DNA of 64,000 nucleotides, from NCBI RefSeq assembly GCF_000741255.1, contig NZ_JGZB01000001.1, positions 20-64,019 on the forward strand. Direction: 5' to 3'. The notes beneath the pieces were generated by a model. It was not told where the DNA came from. It saw only the letters and a program-made list of their open reading frames with translations, and made no database searches. The position numbers and the translations under genes were made by a program. The stretch comes from Bifidobacterium magnum. GTDB lineage: Bacteria; Actinomycetota; Actinomycetes; Actinomycetales; Bifidobacteriaceae. Shown here piece after piece: positions 13,701 to 22,293 of the stretch (its first letter is position 1; each line of letters begins with the position of its first letter).

Positions 13701-15064
13701 AGTTCATGCCGGCAGTTCCGAGCGATGTGGCGAACGCGAACGATGCGAGCGCCGCGCCCTCCGGGACCGACGCGCCCCCCGTAACTGCCATACCCGCTGC
13801 CGCATCGCACCAGTCCTTGCACGTGACGTTGTCGCCGTCCAATGTGGACAGCATCTGGGGATGCCCCGTGTGCTGGCTTATGGAATCGCGCTTCGCAGGA
13901 CCGCAAGTCTCCAAGGTGTCGATGGCGTTCGGCAGCATCATCCACGAAGTCGCCGAATACGGCGCGCGCGAACATTTCGACGATCCGCAATTCCTCGCCG
14001 ACGAGCCGGACCTTACCAAACGCATCACGGCCATCTACGAGCTGCTGCTCGCGCATTACGAGACGCAACGCCTCGATCCCGAACAAATCGAGGATCCCGA
14101 AGAACAGTTCCAGGCGCTGCGCCGCGACGCGCAGGCGCGCACGATGCTCCTCAATATCGCATGGTATTTCGTCATGTCGAACGAGCCCGCATATTTGGCG
14201 AACAACCATGACAAGTTCGAAGTCGGCACGCTCGAATCTTCCGATCCCGAACGCCAGTTCTCGGCGTCCTTCACGTTGCACGACATTCTCGACGCCTACA
14301 ACGCGATCCCGTCGCTGCATACGCCCGTCACGGCCGACGAACTCGTGGCGCTGATGCGGTTCACGCTGGGAGAGGCCGGCGGCGAGGGCTGGCCCGACGG
14401 ATACGATCCGAAACTGTCCGTACATTTGAGCGGCCGCATGGACCGGCTCGAGCGCCGCGTCACCGCATCGGGCGCACAAACCGTGCGGTTGATCGACTAC
14501 AAAACGGGCGCCAGTTTCTCCACGGAACGCCAGTTCAACGACTTGCAGCTCGTGTGCTACCAGCTGGGACTCGCGTTCAGCGACGCGACACCGTTGCGCG
14601 GGTCCGCCGCGATCCGCAGGATGCCGAATATCGCGCAGTCGGACCTGTTTTTCGTGCGCGACTATGACGCGCCCGCTTCCTACTACAGCCAGCCGGAAGG
14701 CGTGTTCCAGCCGCCGCTGTTCGACCCGGCGACGGGCTCGCTCAATAGTGCGACTCCCGTCGACCGCTACTATCTGAAAGATCCCGTGAACCGACTGTTC
14801 TACAAGAAAACGGGACTCGACTTCACGGCCAGGCCCGAGGGCGTGCGCGAGGAGGTCTGGAACGAGTTCACAGGACTGCGCGCCACACTCGCCATCTGGT
14901 CGCTCGCGATGATCGCGCGCGTCTATTACGCGGCCTGCGCGGTCCGGTCGACCGACATTCTCGCGTACCCCCAGCCGTACCACATGTCACGGTGCCGTCT
15001 GCACGACCTGTGCCCGGCGTGCGCCCGCGCCATCGCCACCGTCTATGAAACGAAGGAACTATGA
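10736..15064 (+). CDS. adnA: AdnA-type UvrD-family helicase/RecB-family nuclease subunit
   Basis: AdnA pairs with AdnB in the actinobacterial AdnAB complex, which resects double-strand breaks. About 1442 aa: Walker A GAPASGKS (residues 32-39), a diverged Walker B VVDDVQDV, motif III-like TGNADESVQTFRG, and a C-terminal PD-(D/E)XK nuclease with GRMDRLE and IDYKTG (Asp near 1253). Cysteines in CPVCW (1043, 1046) and the C-terminal CRLHDLCPAC (about 1420-1429) fit an AddB/AdnA iron-sulfur site. The start is GTG at 10736 behind GAAGGGAA; an upstream in-frame GTG at 10652 has no better ribosome site. It is clearly longer than mycobacterial AdnA (about 1045 aa). The stop overlaps the next start by four bases, so the two are translationally coupled. 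Confidence 0.85.
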   Translation: MTESGINELLTDILDAAPAQRGAAGNTVLITGAPASGKSEAAFRALVACVKRFGESNVVMTVANRQLADQYSDRLIRELGSVSQARPVTTLNAVAFRMLSDYGNLAGKKPPRLLNGAEQDALIRQVLAVHVQHAMTGDLCATCELLREYFATDTWAGIVREQDDSGLTGETVQLSATTETLLTQGMNEAFVMQLRDMIARMNELDATNPYEYLEATENAGLRGERLRIQWKLAFALRKEYDERIAVTYPDEYRLDSSRLLASAAHVVDRVPHLPNALVVDDVQDVTLSGFMLLRTLHHAGVQIVCTGNADESVQTFRGSYPEYVLNHVVGELGAKVVEVAPKSAAQSDGGQAVGDGASMLETVESRVSLSITSPEETVDAAIPKRAGKLPVVPGSWPIETLAADDARRGDGSVRTSQFKSAREELDTVVWQIKTQHLAGPEALRDWNAMAVIMHDNDAIRALGERLRADGVPVRYSSVTKPLKDEPFVQGLFSLIELAQLRNAPHESRDPRELAGYVRKRVEQLAASPLVAANARPLQLHAIDAAMDALGSLAQVLERPGEPRVLPQEPEAEQEAPEAPDARPQESAEHADDPDAPQAAATLPAIIEQWNTLQAALLRDQPQDGPVIIDMSGAHDPASRSLPFGRDAMLILLACSGGTDILDAVNAVYGADAAEDNPQMRAFVHLWSLVDELAARLRALRAPQPQFALMDAWEVCAVAEDWQTQALLNTQAGRDANDRLDTAMRLFEYAQGADQSGTITTFIDHVRQLQIEADSLAKTAPIDSAVTLTTPAGAAGRHWPVVWLPGVQQGVWPNLVPRNTMFGGEDLVDVQLYGTLDEQREAQRGVSDLKLREVLAGEQKSFLVALTRAEADVRVSAVINDEEAPSDFLYTYLPEWYNRARDGEPETRVYWTDNAVPETAQAQPDSNGNSELDAVLADTTLNADMRGLVALAREIITTRDPGAPEYEDALDTLALLADHGVAAADPSTWQFMPAVPSDVANANDASAAPSGTDAPPVTAIPAAASHQSLHVTLSPSNVDSIWGCPVCWLMESRFAGPQVSKVSMAFGSIIHEVAEYGAREHFDDPQFLADEPDLTKRITAIYELLLAHYETQRLDPEQIEDPEEQFQALRRDAQARTMLLNIAWYFVMSNEPAYLANNHDKFEVGTLESSDPERQFSASFTLHDILDAYNAIPSLHTPVTADELVALMRFTLGEAGGEGWPDGYDPKLSVHLSGRMDRLERRVTASGAQTVRLIDYKTGASFSTERQFNDLQLVCYQLGLAFSDATPLRGSAAIRRMPNIAQSDLFFVRDYDAPASYYSQPEGVFQPPLFDPATGSLNSATPVDRYYLKDPVNRLFYKKTGLDFTARPEGVREEVWNEFTGLRATLAIWSLAMIARVYYAACAVRSTDILAYPQPYHMSRCRLHDLCPACARAIATVYETKEL

Positions 15065-18000
15065 GCAAGACTCCAACCCCGGAACAGTCGCATATTGTGC
15101 AAGCCCCGCTGCGCGACGATGTCGTGGTCGTCGCGGGCGCCGGTTCCGGCAAAACATACACGATGACGGAACGTATCATCTATTTGATCAACCACGGCGC
15201 GCGTCCGCAACAGATCCTCGGCCTCACGTTCACGAACAAGGCGGCGGCCGAGCTGCTCAGCCGCGTGAGCATGGCCGTGGCCGCCAACCGCAAGAACATG
15301 TCCGTGCCGTCGTTCCTGCAGCCCGACGTGATGACGTACGACGCGTTCTTCCAAGGCATCATCCGCCAGTACGGGCTGCTTGTCGGATTCGACCAGACGA
15401 TGCAACCCGTCAGCGACGTGGCCGCCATGCAAATCATTGCGGATGTCGTGGAGGATTCGCGCGACCTGATTCTCGAAAACGCGCAACTGTTTTCCACGAA
15501 AACGGGAGAGTTGCAGGACTTCCTGACGATCGTCCACGACGTGTACACGCTGTCGACGAATATCGCGAACGCGATGATCGGCGAAGGCTGCGACACGATG
15601 GAGGCGGCCATCCAAAAAATCCGCGCATGGGACGACGCGTGGGTCACGCAACTCGACCGCGTGATCGGCGAACGCAAATTCGTGGACGACAGCGAATTTG
15701 AAGCCGAACACGGCAAGGCGCCCAGCAAACCGCGCGGCAAAAACGCGAAGGACCCGGGCAAACAGGACGAGTACCGCCAGGCTGCGCACGAATACCAGGC
15801 GCTCAAGGCGGCGCAGCGCGCGATCAACCATCTGTTTGAGATGCGCGACGCGACGGCGCGGCGCAACCTGCTGCTCGAATTCGTCGAAGCGTACCAGAAC
15901 GAGAAAAAGCGTCGGCACGTGGCCGAATTCTCGGACTTCACGGTCGCGGCGTTCCAGCTCGTCTCGCGCTTCCCGTCCATTGGCGAACGCTACCGTTCGC
16001 GCTACACGCACGTGCTGCTCGACGAATACCAGGACACGTCCACCACGCAGGCCAACCTGCTGACCAAACTGTTCCATATTTCCGACAAGGAACGTTCGGC
16101 GTTAAGCGCCGTCGGCGACCCGTTCCAGTCGATTTACGGATGGCGCGGTGCCAGCGCGGGCGCGTTCCGCATGCTGCAACGCTCGCTCGATCTGCCGGCC
16201 ACCCAGGAGCCGTACGCGATTACGCACACGCGGCGCAACCTGCCGACCGTGCTGCAGGCCGCCAACAACCTGACCGTGCAATTGCGCCGCGCGCCCGGCA
16301 AAATTAGCAGCGCCGCCGTGCAGGAAGTGGACGTGCAACAACTCAAACCCGTCAATACGGCGGCCTCGGGCACCGTGGGCGTGCTCGGCTACGAGACGGC
16401 CGGCGAACAGGTCGACGGCGTCGTACGGTTCGTGAAACAGGCGCTCGCCGCTTACCATGACCGTGTGGAACGCGGGGAAGAGGAACCCGTGTCCGGCGCT
16501 CCCGTGGCCATTTTGGGTCGCGGCAACAAAGAGCTCGCCGTGTTCCTCGACGCGTTGCGCGAAGCGGGCATTCCCGCGCGCATCTACGGCTATTCCGCGC
16601 TGCTCGACATGCCCGAAGTGGTGGACACGCTCGCGTTGCTGAGCGTGGTGGCGTTCCACACGGACTCGAATCCGCTCATGCGCCTGCTTGCCACACCGCG
16701 CTTCGGGTTGAGCTCCAAGGATTTGCGCGCGCTCGCCGAACTGGCCGAACATGTGAACACGGACTACCGCTACCGCGCGCTTGTGCAAGCCGGGCTCGTG
16801 CCGACCGGCGTGGAGGAGTACCAGACGCGCGCGAAACTCGTGCGCCAGTACTGCGACCGTGTGGCCAACGCCGTGTTCCTTGTGGACGTGCTTATGCGCG
16901 ACGACGTGGAAGCGTTGCTGCATGACCAAAGCGAGCTGAGCGAGCGCGGCCAGTGCGCCGTATTGCAAGTGGCGGCCATGATCCGGCGCGTGCAGGAATC
17001 GATGTACGGATCGGTGGCCAACACCGTGCGCACGGCCGCACAGGCGCTTGAACTCGACATCGACACCGTGGTGGCGGCCTCGTTGCGTTCGCGCTCGCAT
17101 GTGAACCCGAGTGTGGCGCGCGGCGCCGTGGAAGGGCTTGTGGAGCTTGTGACCACCTATACGAACGAGTTGCCGGCCGACTTGCGGCCCACGTTGCGCG
17201 GCTTCCTCGTCTGGGTGCGTTCCTTGGGACGCGCGAGCGTATCGATGGACGACGGCGGCGCGGGCGACATCGCCTACGCCGACGAGACGCCCGAAGTCGA
17301 GCTCATGACGATCCACAAGGCCAAAGGCTTGCAATGGGAGGCCGTGGCGATCGTCAATCTTAAGCGCGACAAGTTCCCGTCCAGCAGCGCCACCAGCGGC
17401 ACGCTGTCGATCAACCGCATGACGCGGCGCGGTGAAAACCATCTGGTGGACGCCGAAGATCCCGCCACGGGCGAGACGCGCGAATATTACGAGAAAGGCG
17501 ACTACGCGTGGGTGGCCGACGCGAGCGAAGCGACCGTGCCGGGACCCGACGCCGACTGGGACGCGCCCGACTATGACGTGAACGCGCCGTCATGGCTCGA
17601 CGACTCCACCTCGGTGCCCAATCCCGTGCGCGTGGACTCGGCCATTTTGCCGGCCTTCCCGGCGCGCGCCGACAGCGACGACGCGATCGAGGCGTTGGAC
17701 GCGATGAAAAGCGCGTCCCTGATCGATGCGGAGGTGAGCAACGTGTTGGGGCCGTTCCGCGACGTGCTCGGCACCGACGAATTCGCGGCCGAACTGCAAA
17801 AGCATTTCTACATGACCCAAGAGCAGGAGACGGGCCGCACGAAGCTCGCCGAGGAACGCCGCCTCATGTATGTGGCGCTGACACGCGCCAAATACGAGGC
17901 GCTGCTCACGTTCGCACAAGAATCCAATTTGGACGCCGAGCCTGAACCGACGGAAAGCTATTTGCGCGACGACAACGGCAAAGACTATATTGGCGCGTTC

Positions 18001-19191
18001 TCCTCGCTGTTCTGGATGGAAACCTTCGAATCGATGCGTTACGAAAACCAGCCGCGCGCATGGACGCCGACCAACATTCGTGAGGCGCAAGACGCGCAGC
18101 ACACCACGCCGGCCAGCCTCGGCTGGAAACTGCCCGTCGGCTATTTCATCGGCGACGACGCGCAAACCTTCATGAACCGCGTGGTCGGCGACGCATGGAA
18201 CGCGCCCGCCACCACTCGCGAACACGACAGCACGTTGCCGTGGCCGTTCAATCTTGAACAGCGCATTGAACAAGCATTGGCGCGTTCTGCGGACCACGCC
18301 CGCCAGGCGCGGCGCAAAGCGGAGGAGACCGCGCCCGCGGTACCAGCCGCCAATGCCAAGCGCAACAGCCTGCTGCACCGGGCGCAGGAACTGCTCGCCG
18401 ACGCGGACCTTACAAGCGCCGTGGCGCAGGATCTCGATGAATCCGTGTACCGGCGCGCGATCAGCGCGTTGCGCAGCCAGCGGTTCAAAGTCACGTCGCT
18501 GCAACAAATGGACAAAGACCAACGCGAGTATTTCCGCTCGATCGTGCGCCCCGTCCCGTCGATCTCCTCGCCGCAGGCGCTCGCCGGCACGCGTTTGCAC
18601 GCGTGGGCCGAACGTTTCCTGCTGGCCGGCCCTGACACGGGCGTCACGCGAGAGGAACTTATGGCCAATATCGGCCATGAACAGTCGAGCGGCGACAAGC
18701 GCGCCGACCAGCGCTATGAACAATGGCAGCGGCGCCTCGTGGACTCGCGCTGGGCGCGTCGCACGGTGGTGAGCGCCGAGCGCAGTATTGTCATGGCGCT
18801 GCCGCTTGAAGAAATCGCGGCCGACGCCACCGAGGAAGAACGGCGCGCGTTGCAGGGGCTCAACGAAATCGTGCCCGGCAAACTCGACGCCGTATTCGCG
18901 GGCGGACTCGACGAATCGGACGAGACGAAACTGTTCACGATCGTCGATTGGAAAACGGGACGCAAACCCACCGAAGAAGCGGACATTGCCGAAAAATTGC
19001 GCCAGCTCGACCTGTACCGTCTGCTATTGGCTTCAATCGAGCATGTTGATTTGGAACGCATTGACGCCACGCTCTACTATCTAAGTGAAGCGCAAGCGCG
19101 GCGCCGCGAGATCCACGCGCTGCCCAAGAGCCGCGCGCAAATCCTGCGGGAATTGCGCCAATGGATCCCGCAACCTTCGGACAACGACTAA
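15061..19191 (+). CDS. adnB: AdnB-type UvrD-family helicase/RecB-family nuclease subunit
   Basis: This 1376-aa protein is the main motor partner of AdnA in DNA-end resection. It has a canonical superfamily 1A helicase: Walker A GAGSGKT at residues 26-32, LTFTNKAAAEL (motif Ia), DEYQDT at 321-326, DPFQSIYGWRGA (motif III), ELMTIHKAKGLQWE (motif V) and RLMYVALTRAK (motif VI). A C-terminal RecB-like nuclease follows, with GKLDAVF and VDWKTGRKP (Asp1296, Lys1298) then LRQLDLYRLL. The ATG lies inside the adnA stop context (ATGA overlap). An acidic low-conservation stretch near residues 790-900 lengthens it relative to mycobacterial AdnB (about 1095 aa). Confidence 0.88.
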   Translation: MSKTPTPEQSHIVQAPLRDDVVVVAGAGSGKTYTMTERIIYLINHGARPQQILGLTFTNKAAAELLSRVSMAVAANRKNMSVPSFLQPDVMTYDAFFQGIIRQYGLLVGFDQTMQPVSDVAAMQIIADVVEDSRDLILENAQLFSTKTGELQDFLTIVHDVYTLSTNIANAMIGEGCDTMEAAIQKIRAWDDAWVTQLDRVIGERKFVDDSEFEAEHGKAPSKPRGKNAKDPGKQDEYRQAAHEYQALKAAQRAINHLFEMRDATARRNLLLEFVEAYQNEKKRRHVAEFSDFTVAAFQLVSRFPSIGERYRSRYTHVLLDEYQDTSTTQANLLTKLFHISDKERSALSAVGDPFQSIYGWRGASAGAFRMLQRSLDLPATQEPYAITHTRRNLPTVLQAANNLTVQLRRAPGKISSAAVQEVDVQQLKPVNTAASGTVGVLGYETAGEQVDGVVRFVKQALAAYHDRVERGEEEPVSGAPVAILGRGNKELAVFLDALREAGIPARIYGYSALLDMPEVVDTLALLSVVAFHTDSNPLMRLLATPRFGLSSKDLRALAELAEHVNTDYRYRALVQAGLVPTGVEEYQTRAKLVRQYCDRVANAVFLVDVLMRDDVEALLHDQSELSERGQCAVLQVAAMIRRVQESMYGSVANTVRTAAQALELDIDTVVAASLRSRSHVNPSVARGAVEGLVELVTTYTNELPADLRPTLRGFLVWVRSLGRASVSMDDGGAGDIAYADETPEVELMTIHKAKGLQWEAVAIVNLKRDKFPSSSATSGTLSINRMTRRGENHLVDAEDPATGETREYYEKGDYAWVADASEATVPGPDADWDAPDYDVNAPSWLDDSTSVPNPVRVDSAILPAFPARADSDDAIEALDAMKSASLIDAEVSNVLGPFRDVLGTDEFAAELQKHFYMTQEQETGRTKLAEERRLMYVALTRAKYEALLTFAQESNLDAEPEPTESYLRDDNGKDYIGAFSSLFWMETFESMRYENQPRAWTPTNIREAQDAQHTTPASLGWKLPVGYFIGDDAQTFMNRVVGDAWNAPATTREHDSTLPWPFNLEQRIEQALARSADHARQARRKAEETAPAVPAANAKRNSLLHRAQELLADADLTSAVAQDLDESVYRRAISALRSQRFKVTSLQQMDKDQREYFRSIVRPVPSISSPQALAGTRLHAWAERFLLAGPDTGVTREELMANIGHEQSSGDKRADQRYEQWQRRLVDSRWARRTVVSAERSIVMALPLEEIAADATEEERRALQGLNEIVPGKLDAVFAGGLDESDETKLFTIVDWKTGRKPTEEADIAEKLRQLDLYRLLLASIEHVDLERIDATLYYLSEAQARRREIHALPKSRAQILRELRQWIPQPSDND

Positions 19192-19228
19192 GCGGCGGCG
19201 CACACCAATCGATATGTGGGGGATGCAC

Positions 19229-19933
19229 ATGAGCGAGTCCATACAAGAAGAAGTCAGTTTCCGCACGGTCGGCTGGGACGATCTCGACATGATCACCGCG
19301 GCCTTCGACCGCGTCTGGCCGCAGGTGGGCGAGCTTGACGGCACTCCGACAGGCGCGCTGCTCGCGCGATACAACGCGCTGCACTACATGTCGCTGACCA
19401 CCACGGGCAAGATCGCGCTCGTGAACAACGGCGCCGGATTCAACGAGGACGGTGACGGCGAGTTCGCGGGCGTATGCCTCGTGCGCGTGTTCGGCCAGCC
19501 GCAACTGTTCCCGCAAGCCGAAGCGGCCATGGAAGAGATGCGCCCGCTGATCGCGGCCAACCCGCGCGGCCGTCTCGCGCTCGACAGCCTTGAAGGCGTC
19601 TTCTGGCGCAACGAACGTTACCTCGAAGAGAACAATGATTCCAACAATCCGGACAACAACCAGGCCGAACTCGAGCTGTTCATGGTGTCGCCCGACGTGC
19701 GTGGCATGGGAGTTGGCGGCACGCTGTGGCGCGACATGATGGACACGTTGCGCGCGGCCGGCGCGCACGCCTTCTACTTGCACACGGGATCGGACTGCGA
19801 CTATTCGTTCTACGAATACAAGGGGCTCGAGCGCACGGCCGAACGCTTCCACGCCGACCATCCCGAGGACAACGACGAGCCTTATTTGCCGCCCGTCGAC
19901 ATGTTCATTTACCGCGGTGTGGTGGCGGACTGA
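19229..19933 (+). CDS. GNAT-family N-acetyltransferase
   Basis: About 234 aa. The acetyl-CoA binding motif A is seen in ELELFMVSPDVRGMGVGGTL, with the Q/RxxGxG-type loop as RGMGVGG near residue 155. AFYLHTGSDCDYSFYEYKGL matches motif B. The acceptor cannot be told from sequence. ATG at 19229 is preferred because GGGGGA sits six bases upstream; in-frame ATGs at 19214 and 19223 are alternatives. It lies 37 bp after adnB and 52 bp before an MFS transporter, so the run may be one transcript, but no functional link is evident. Confidence 0.8.
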   Translation: MSESIQEEVSFRTVGWDDLDMITAAFDRVWPQVGELDGTPTGALLARYNALHYMSLTTTGKIALVNNGAGFNEDGDGEFAGVCLVRVFGQPQLFPQAEAAMEEMRPLIAANPRGRLALDSLEGVFWRNERYLEENNDSNNPDNNQAELELFMVSPDVRGMGVGGTLWRDMMDTLRAAGAHAFYLHTGSDCDYSFYEYKGLERTAERFHADHPEDNDEPYLPPVDMFIYRGVVAD

Positions 19934-19985
19934 TAGGTTGGCTCATATAACCCGCATATAACAACTGTGCAAGGAACCGGCTTGT

Positions 19986-21383
19986 ATGCAGACTGACATG
20001 ACCAAACCCCGTTCGCCCTACGTGCGCATGTTCGCGTTGCCCGGAGCCAAAGCGTTTTGCGAATCCGCCGCCATCGCGAGGCTCCCGCTTTCCATGATGA
20101 GCCTCGGCATAGTGCTGGCGCTCAACCGCATGTACAACAACTGGACGATCGCGGGCGCGATGAGCGCCTGCTACATTCTGGCCGTGGCCGCCGTCACGCC
20201 GCTGTACGCGCGCATGTTCGACCGTCTGGGCCAGCGCAAGGTGGGCGTTCCGCTGCTTTCCGTACAAGTGGTGGTGATGTTCGCGTTCGCGTTCGCGGCG
20301 CTATTCCGCGTTCCCGTGGGCGTGCTGTTCGCGCTCGCCATCATCATGGGCGCCACACAGTTCTCGTTCGGCGCGCTGGTGCGCACGCGATGGGCCTACC
20401 TGTTGGAGCGCACGGACAACAACGAGCTGCTCGACACGGCCTACGCGTTCGAAGCGGCCGTCGATGAAATGGTGTTCATTCTCGGCCCGATTCTCGCGGC
20501 AACGCTGGCCACCTCCGTGCACCCCGTCTCGCAACTGTTCGTGCCGGCCGCGGCCGCGGCTATCGGTGGCGCCGTATTCTTCTCGCTCAAGGACAGCATG
20601 CCGCCCGTGCTGAAGCCCGTGGCCACGGAAGTCTCCAAGGCGAACGCGGAGGCGAAAACCGTGCCAGGCGCCGCAAGTGCGCACGGATCATGGGTATCCA
20701 CGGGCGACGCCGCCGATGAAGCCCATGGCCTGGGACGCGGCGTGCTCGTCAAATCCCACAACAAGAGCACGCGCAACGTGCTGCTGCTCGCCGGCATTTT
20801 GCCGCTCATGCTCACGTTCCTCATTTTCAACATGAGCTTCAGCGCCTTCGACGTGTCGATCACGGCGGCCATGGAAGCCGCAGGACTGGAAAAGTTCCTC
20901 GGCATCCAGCTTGCGATGCTCGCGCTCGGCTCGCTGATCGGCGCCATGGTGTTCGGCTCGCGCGAACACCGCGGTTCCCATTGGCGGCGCATGGTGGTGT
21001 GCCTCGTGATTCTGGCCGCAGGCTTCATGGCCATGCACGCCGTCATGGACCATTTCATCGCGCTCGGCATTGTGGAAGTGCTCTCGGGCCTCGTGATCGC
21101 GCCGCTGCTGGCCACGGGCAACCTCATTGTCAAGGACACGGTTCCCGAACATTCGCTCACGGAGGGTCTGTCATGGTTGACGACCTTCAATTCCGTGGGC
21201 ACGTCGCTCGGATCGATGATCGGCGGCGTGGTGCTCGACCATATCGACACGCACGCGGGATTGATGATGACGTGGGTGGTGGTCGTCGCATCCATTCCGT
21301 TCGCGCTGATCGGCTGGTTCGTGGTCTCGCGCAAGGACCGCCGGGAATTCACCACCACCGCCAGCGATGAGCGGCGCTGGTAA
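19986..21383 (+). CDS. Major facilitator superfamily transporter
   Basis: A 465-aa membrane protein with about twelve hydrophobic segments in two bundles joined by a hydrophilic loop (about residues 215-260). The MFS loop 2-3 signature appears as RMFDRLGQRKVG. The C-terminal half includes GSLIGAMVFGSREHRGSHWRR and GLVIAPLLATGNLIV. It resembles actinobacterial drug/sugar efflux-type MFS proteins, but the substrate is unknown. The ATG is preceded by AAGGA. It lies downstream of the GNAT gene, same strand. Confidence 0.82.
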   Translation: MQTDMTKPRSPYVRMFALPGAKAFCESAAIARLPLSMMSLGIVLALNRMYNNWTIAGAMSACYILAVAAVTPLYARMFDRLGQRKVGVPLLSVQVVVMFAFAFAALFRVPVGVLFALAIIMGATQFSFGALVRTRWAYLLERTDNNELLDTAYAFEAAVDEMVFILGPILAATLATSVHPVSQLFVPAAAAAIGGAVFFSLKDSMPPVLKPVATEVSKANAEAKTVPGAASAHGSWVSTGDAADEAHGLGRGVLVKSHNKSTRNVLLLAGILPLMLTFLIFNMSFSAFDVSITAAMEAAGLEKFLGIQLAMLALGSLIGAMVFGSREHRGSHWRRMVVCLVILAAGFMAMHAVMDHFIALGIVEVLSGLVIAPLLATGNLIVKDTVPEHSLTEGLSWLTTFNSVGTSLGSMIGGVVLDHIDTHAGLMMTWVVVVASIPFALIGWFVVSRKDRREFTTTASDERRW

Positions 21384-21487
21384 CGGCAACAAAGCAGCGC
21401 ATCGTCGGGACGGCGGAAGTGAGATGCGCCGACGGTTCCCGGCGCACGGTACGTCATAATGACAATCGACAGTAGGAAGGAACACCA

Positions 21488-22234
21488 ATGATTCGAGTTT
21501 CTGTAGTAGGCGCCCACGGACGCATGGGGTCGCACGTCGTACAGGCCGTCAAGAACGCGCCCGACATGGAACTGGCGCTCGCGCTGGACGCGGGCGACGA
21601 TCTCGCGCAGATCACGCCCGAGAACACGGACGTGGCCGTCGAATTCACCGTGCCGTCCGCGGCACTCGACAACGTGCTCGCGCTCGTCAAGCAGGGCGTG
21701 AACGTGGTAGTCGGCACCACGGGATGGACGGAAGACAAGCTCAACCAGGTGAGCGCCGCATTGACCGAGCGCCCGGCCCAAGGCGTGTTCATCGCGCCGA
21801 ATTTCGCGATTTCCGCCGTGCTCGCCGACTATTTCGCCAAAATCGCGGCGCCCTATTTCGAGTCCGCCGAAGTCGTGGAACTGCACCATCCCGACAAGGT
21901 CGACGCGCCCAGCGGCACCGCCATCCATACGGCCCAGGCCATCGCCGCGGCCCGCGAGGCGGCCGGAATGGGACTCGTCCCGGACGCCACGCAGTCGGAC
22001 AACGGTTCGCGCGGGGGAGTGGTTGACGGCATCCACATCCACGCCGTACGCTTGCGCGGACTGAACGCGCACGAAGAAGTGCTGTTCGGCAACGCGGGAG
22101 AACAGCTCGTGTTGCGCGCCGACAGTTTCGACCGTTCCAGCTTCATGCCGGGGGTATTGCTCGCCGTACGCAAGATGGCCGGCGACACATATCAGGGACT
22201 TACCGTCGGATTGGACAATTTCCTTGATTTATAA
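21488..22234 (+). CDS. dapB: 4-hydroxy-tetrahydrodipicolinate reductase
   Basis: DapB reduces 4-hydroxy-tetrahydrodipicolinate with NAD(P)H in the diaminopimelate/lysine pathway, acting after DapA. The 248-aa protein has the Rossmann loop VVGAHGRMGSHV at the N-terminus, VVGTTGW, and the active-site segment VELHHPDKVDAPSGTAIHTA (catalytic His pair and substrate-binding Lys/Ser/Gly/Thr). Length fits the family. The start ATG follows AAGGAACACC. dapA follows after 59 bp in the same orientation. Confidence 0.96.
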   Translation: MIRVSVVGAHGRMGSHVVQAVKNAPDMELALALDAGDDLAQITPENTDVAVEFTVPSAALDNVLALVKQGVNVVVGTTGWTEDKLNQVSAALTERPAQGVFIAPNFAISAVLADYFAKIAAPYFESAEVVELHHPDKVDAPSGTAIHTAQAIAAAREAAGMGLVPDATQSDNGSRGGVVDGIHIHAVRLRGLNAHEEVLFGNAGEQLVLRADSFDRSSFMPGVLLAVRKMAGDTYQGLTVGLDNFLDL

Positions 22235-22258
22235 CCGTCTGTAGGCTGAAATGAACGC

Positions 22259-22284
22259 GGTACCAGTCGTTACTGGCCGGTACC
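22259..22284 (+). other. Imperfect palindrome between dapB and dapA
   Basis: GGTACCAGT and ACTGGCCGGTACC form a hairpin with a four-base loop (CGTT) and a two-base bulge. It ends ten bases before the dapA ATG, so in RNA it would lie against the dapA ribosome-binding region. Its role is unknown. Confidence 0.4.
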
Positions 22285-22293
22285 GTGAGAACT

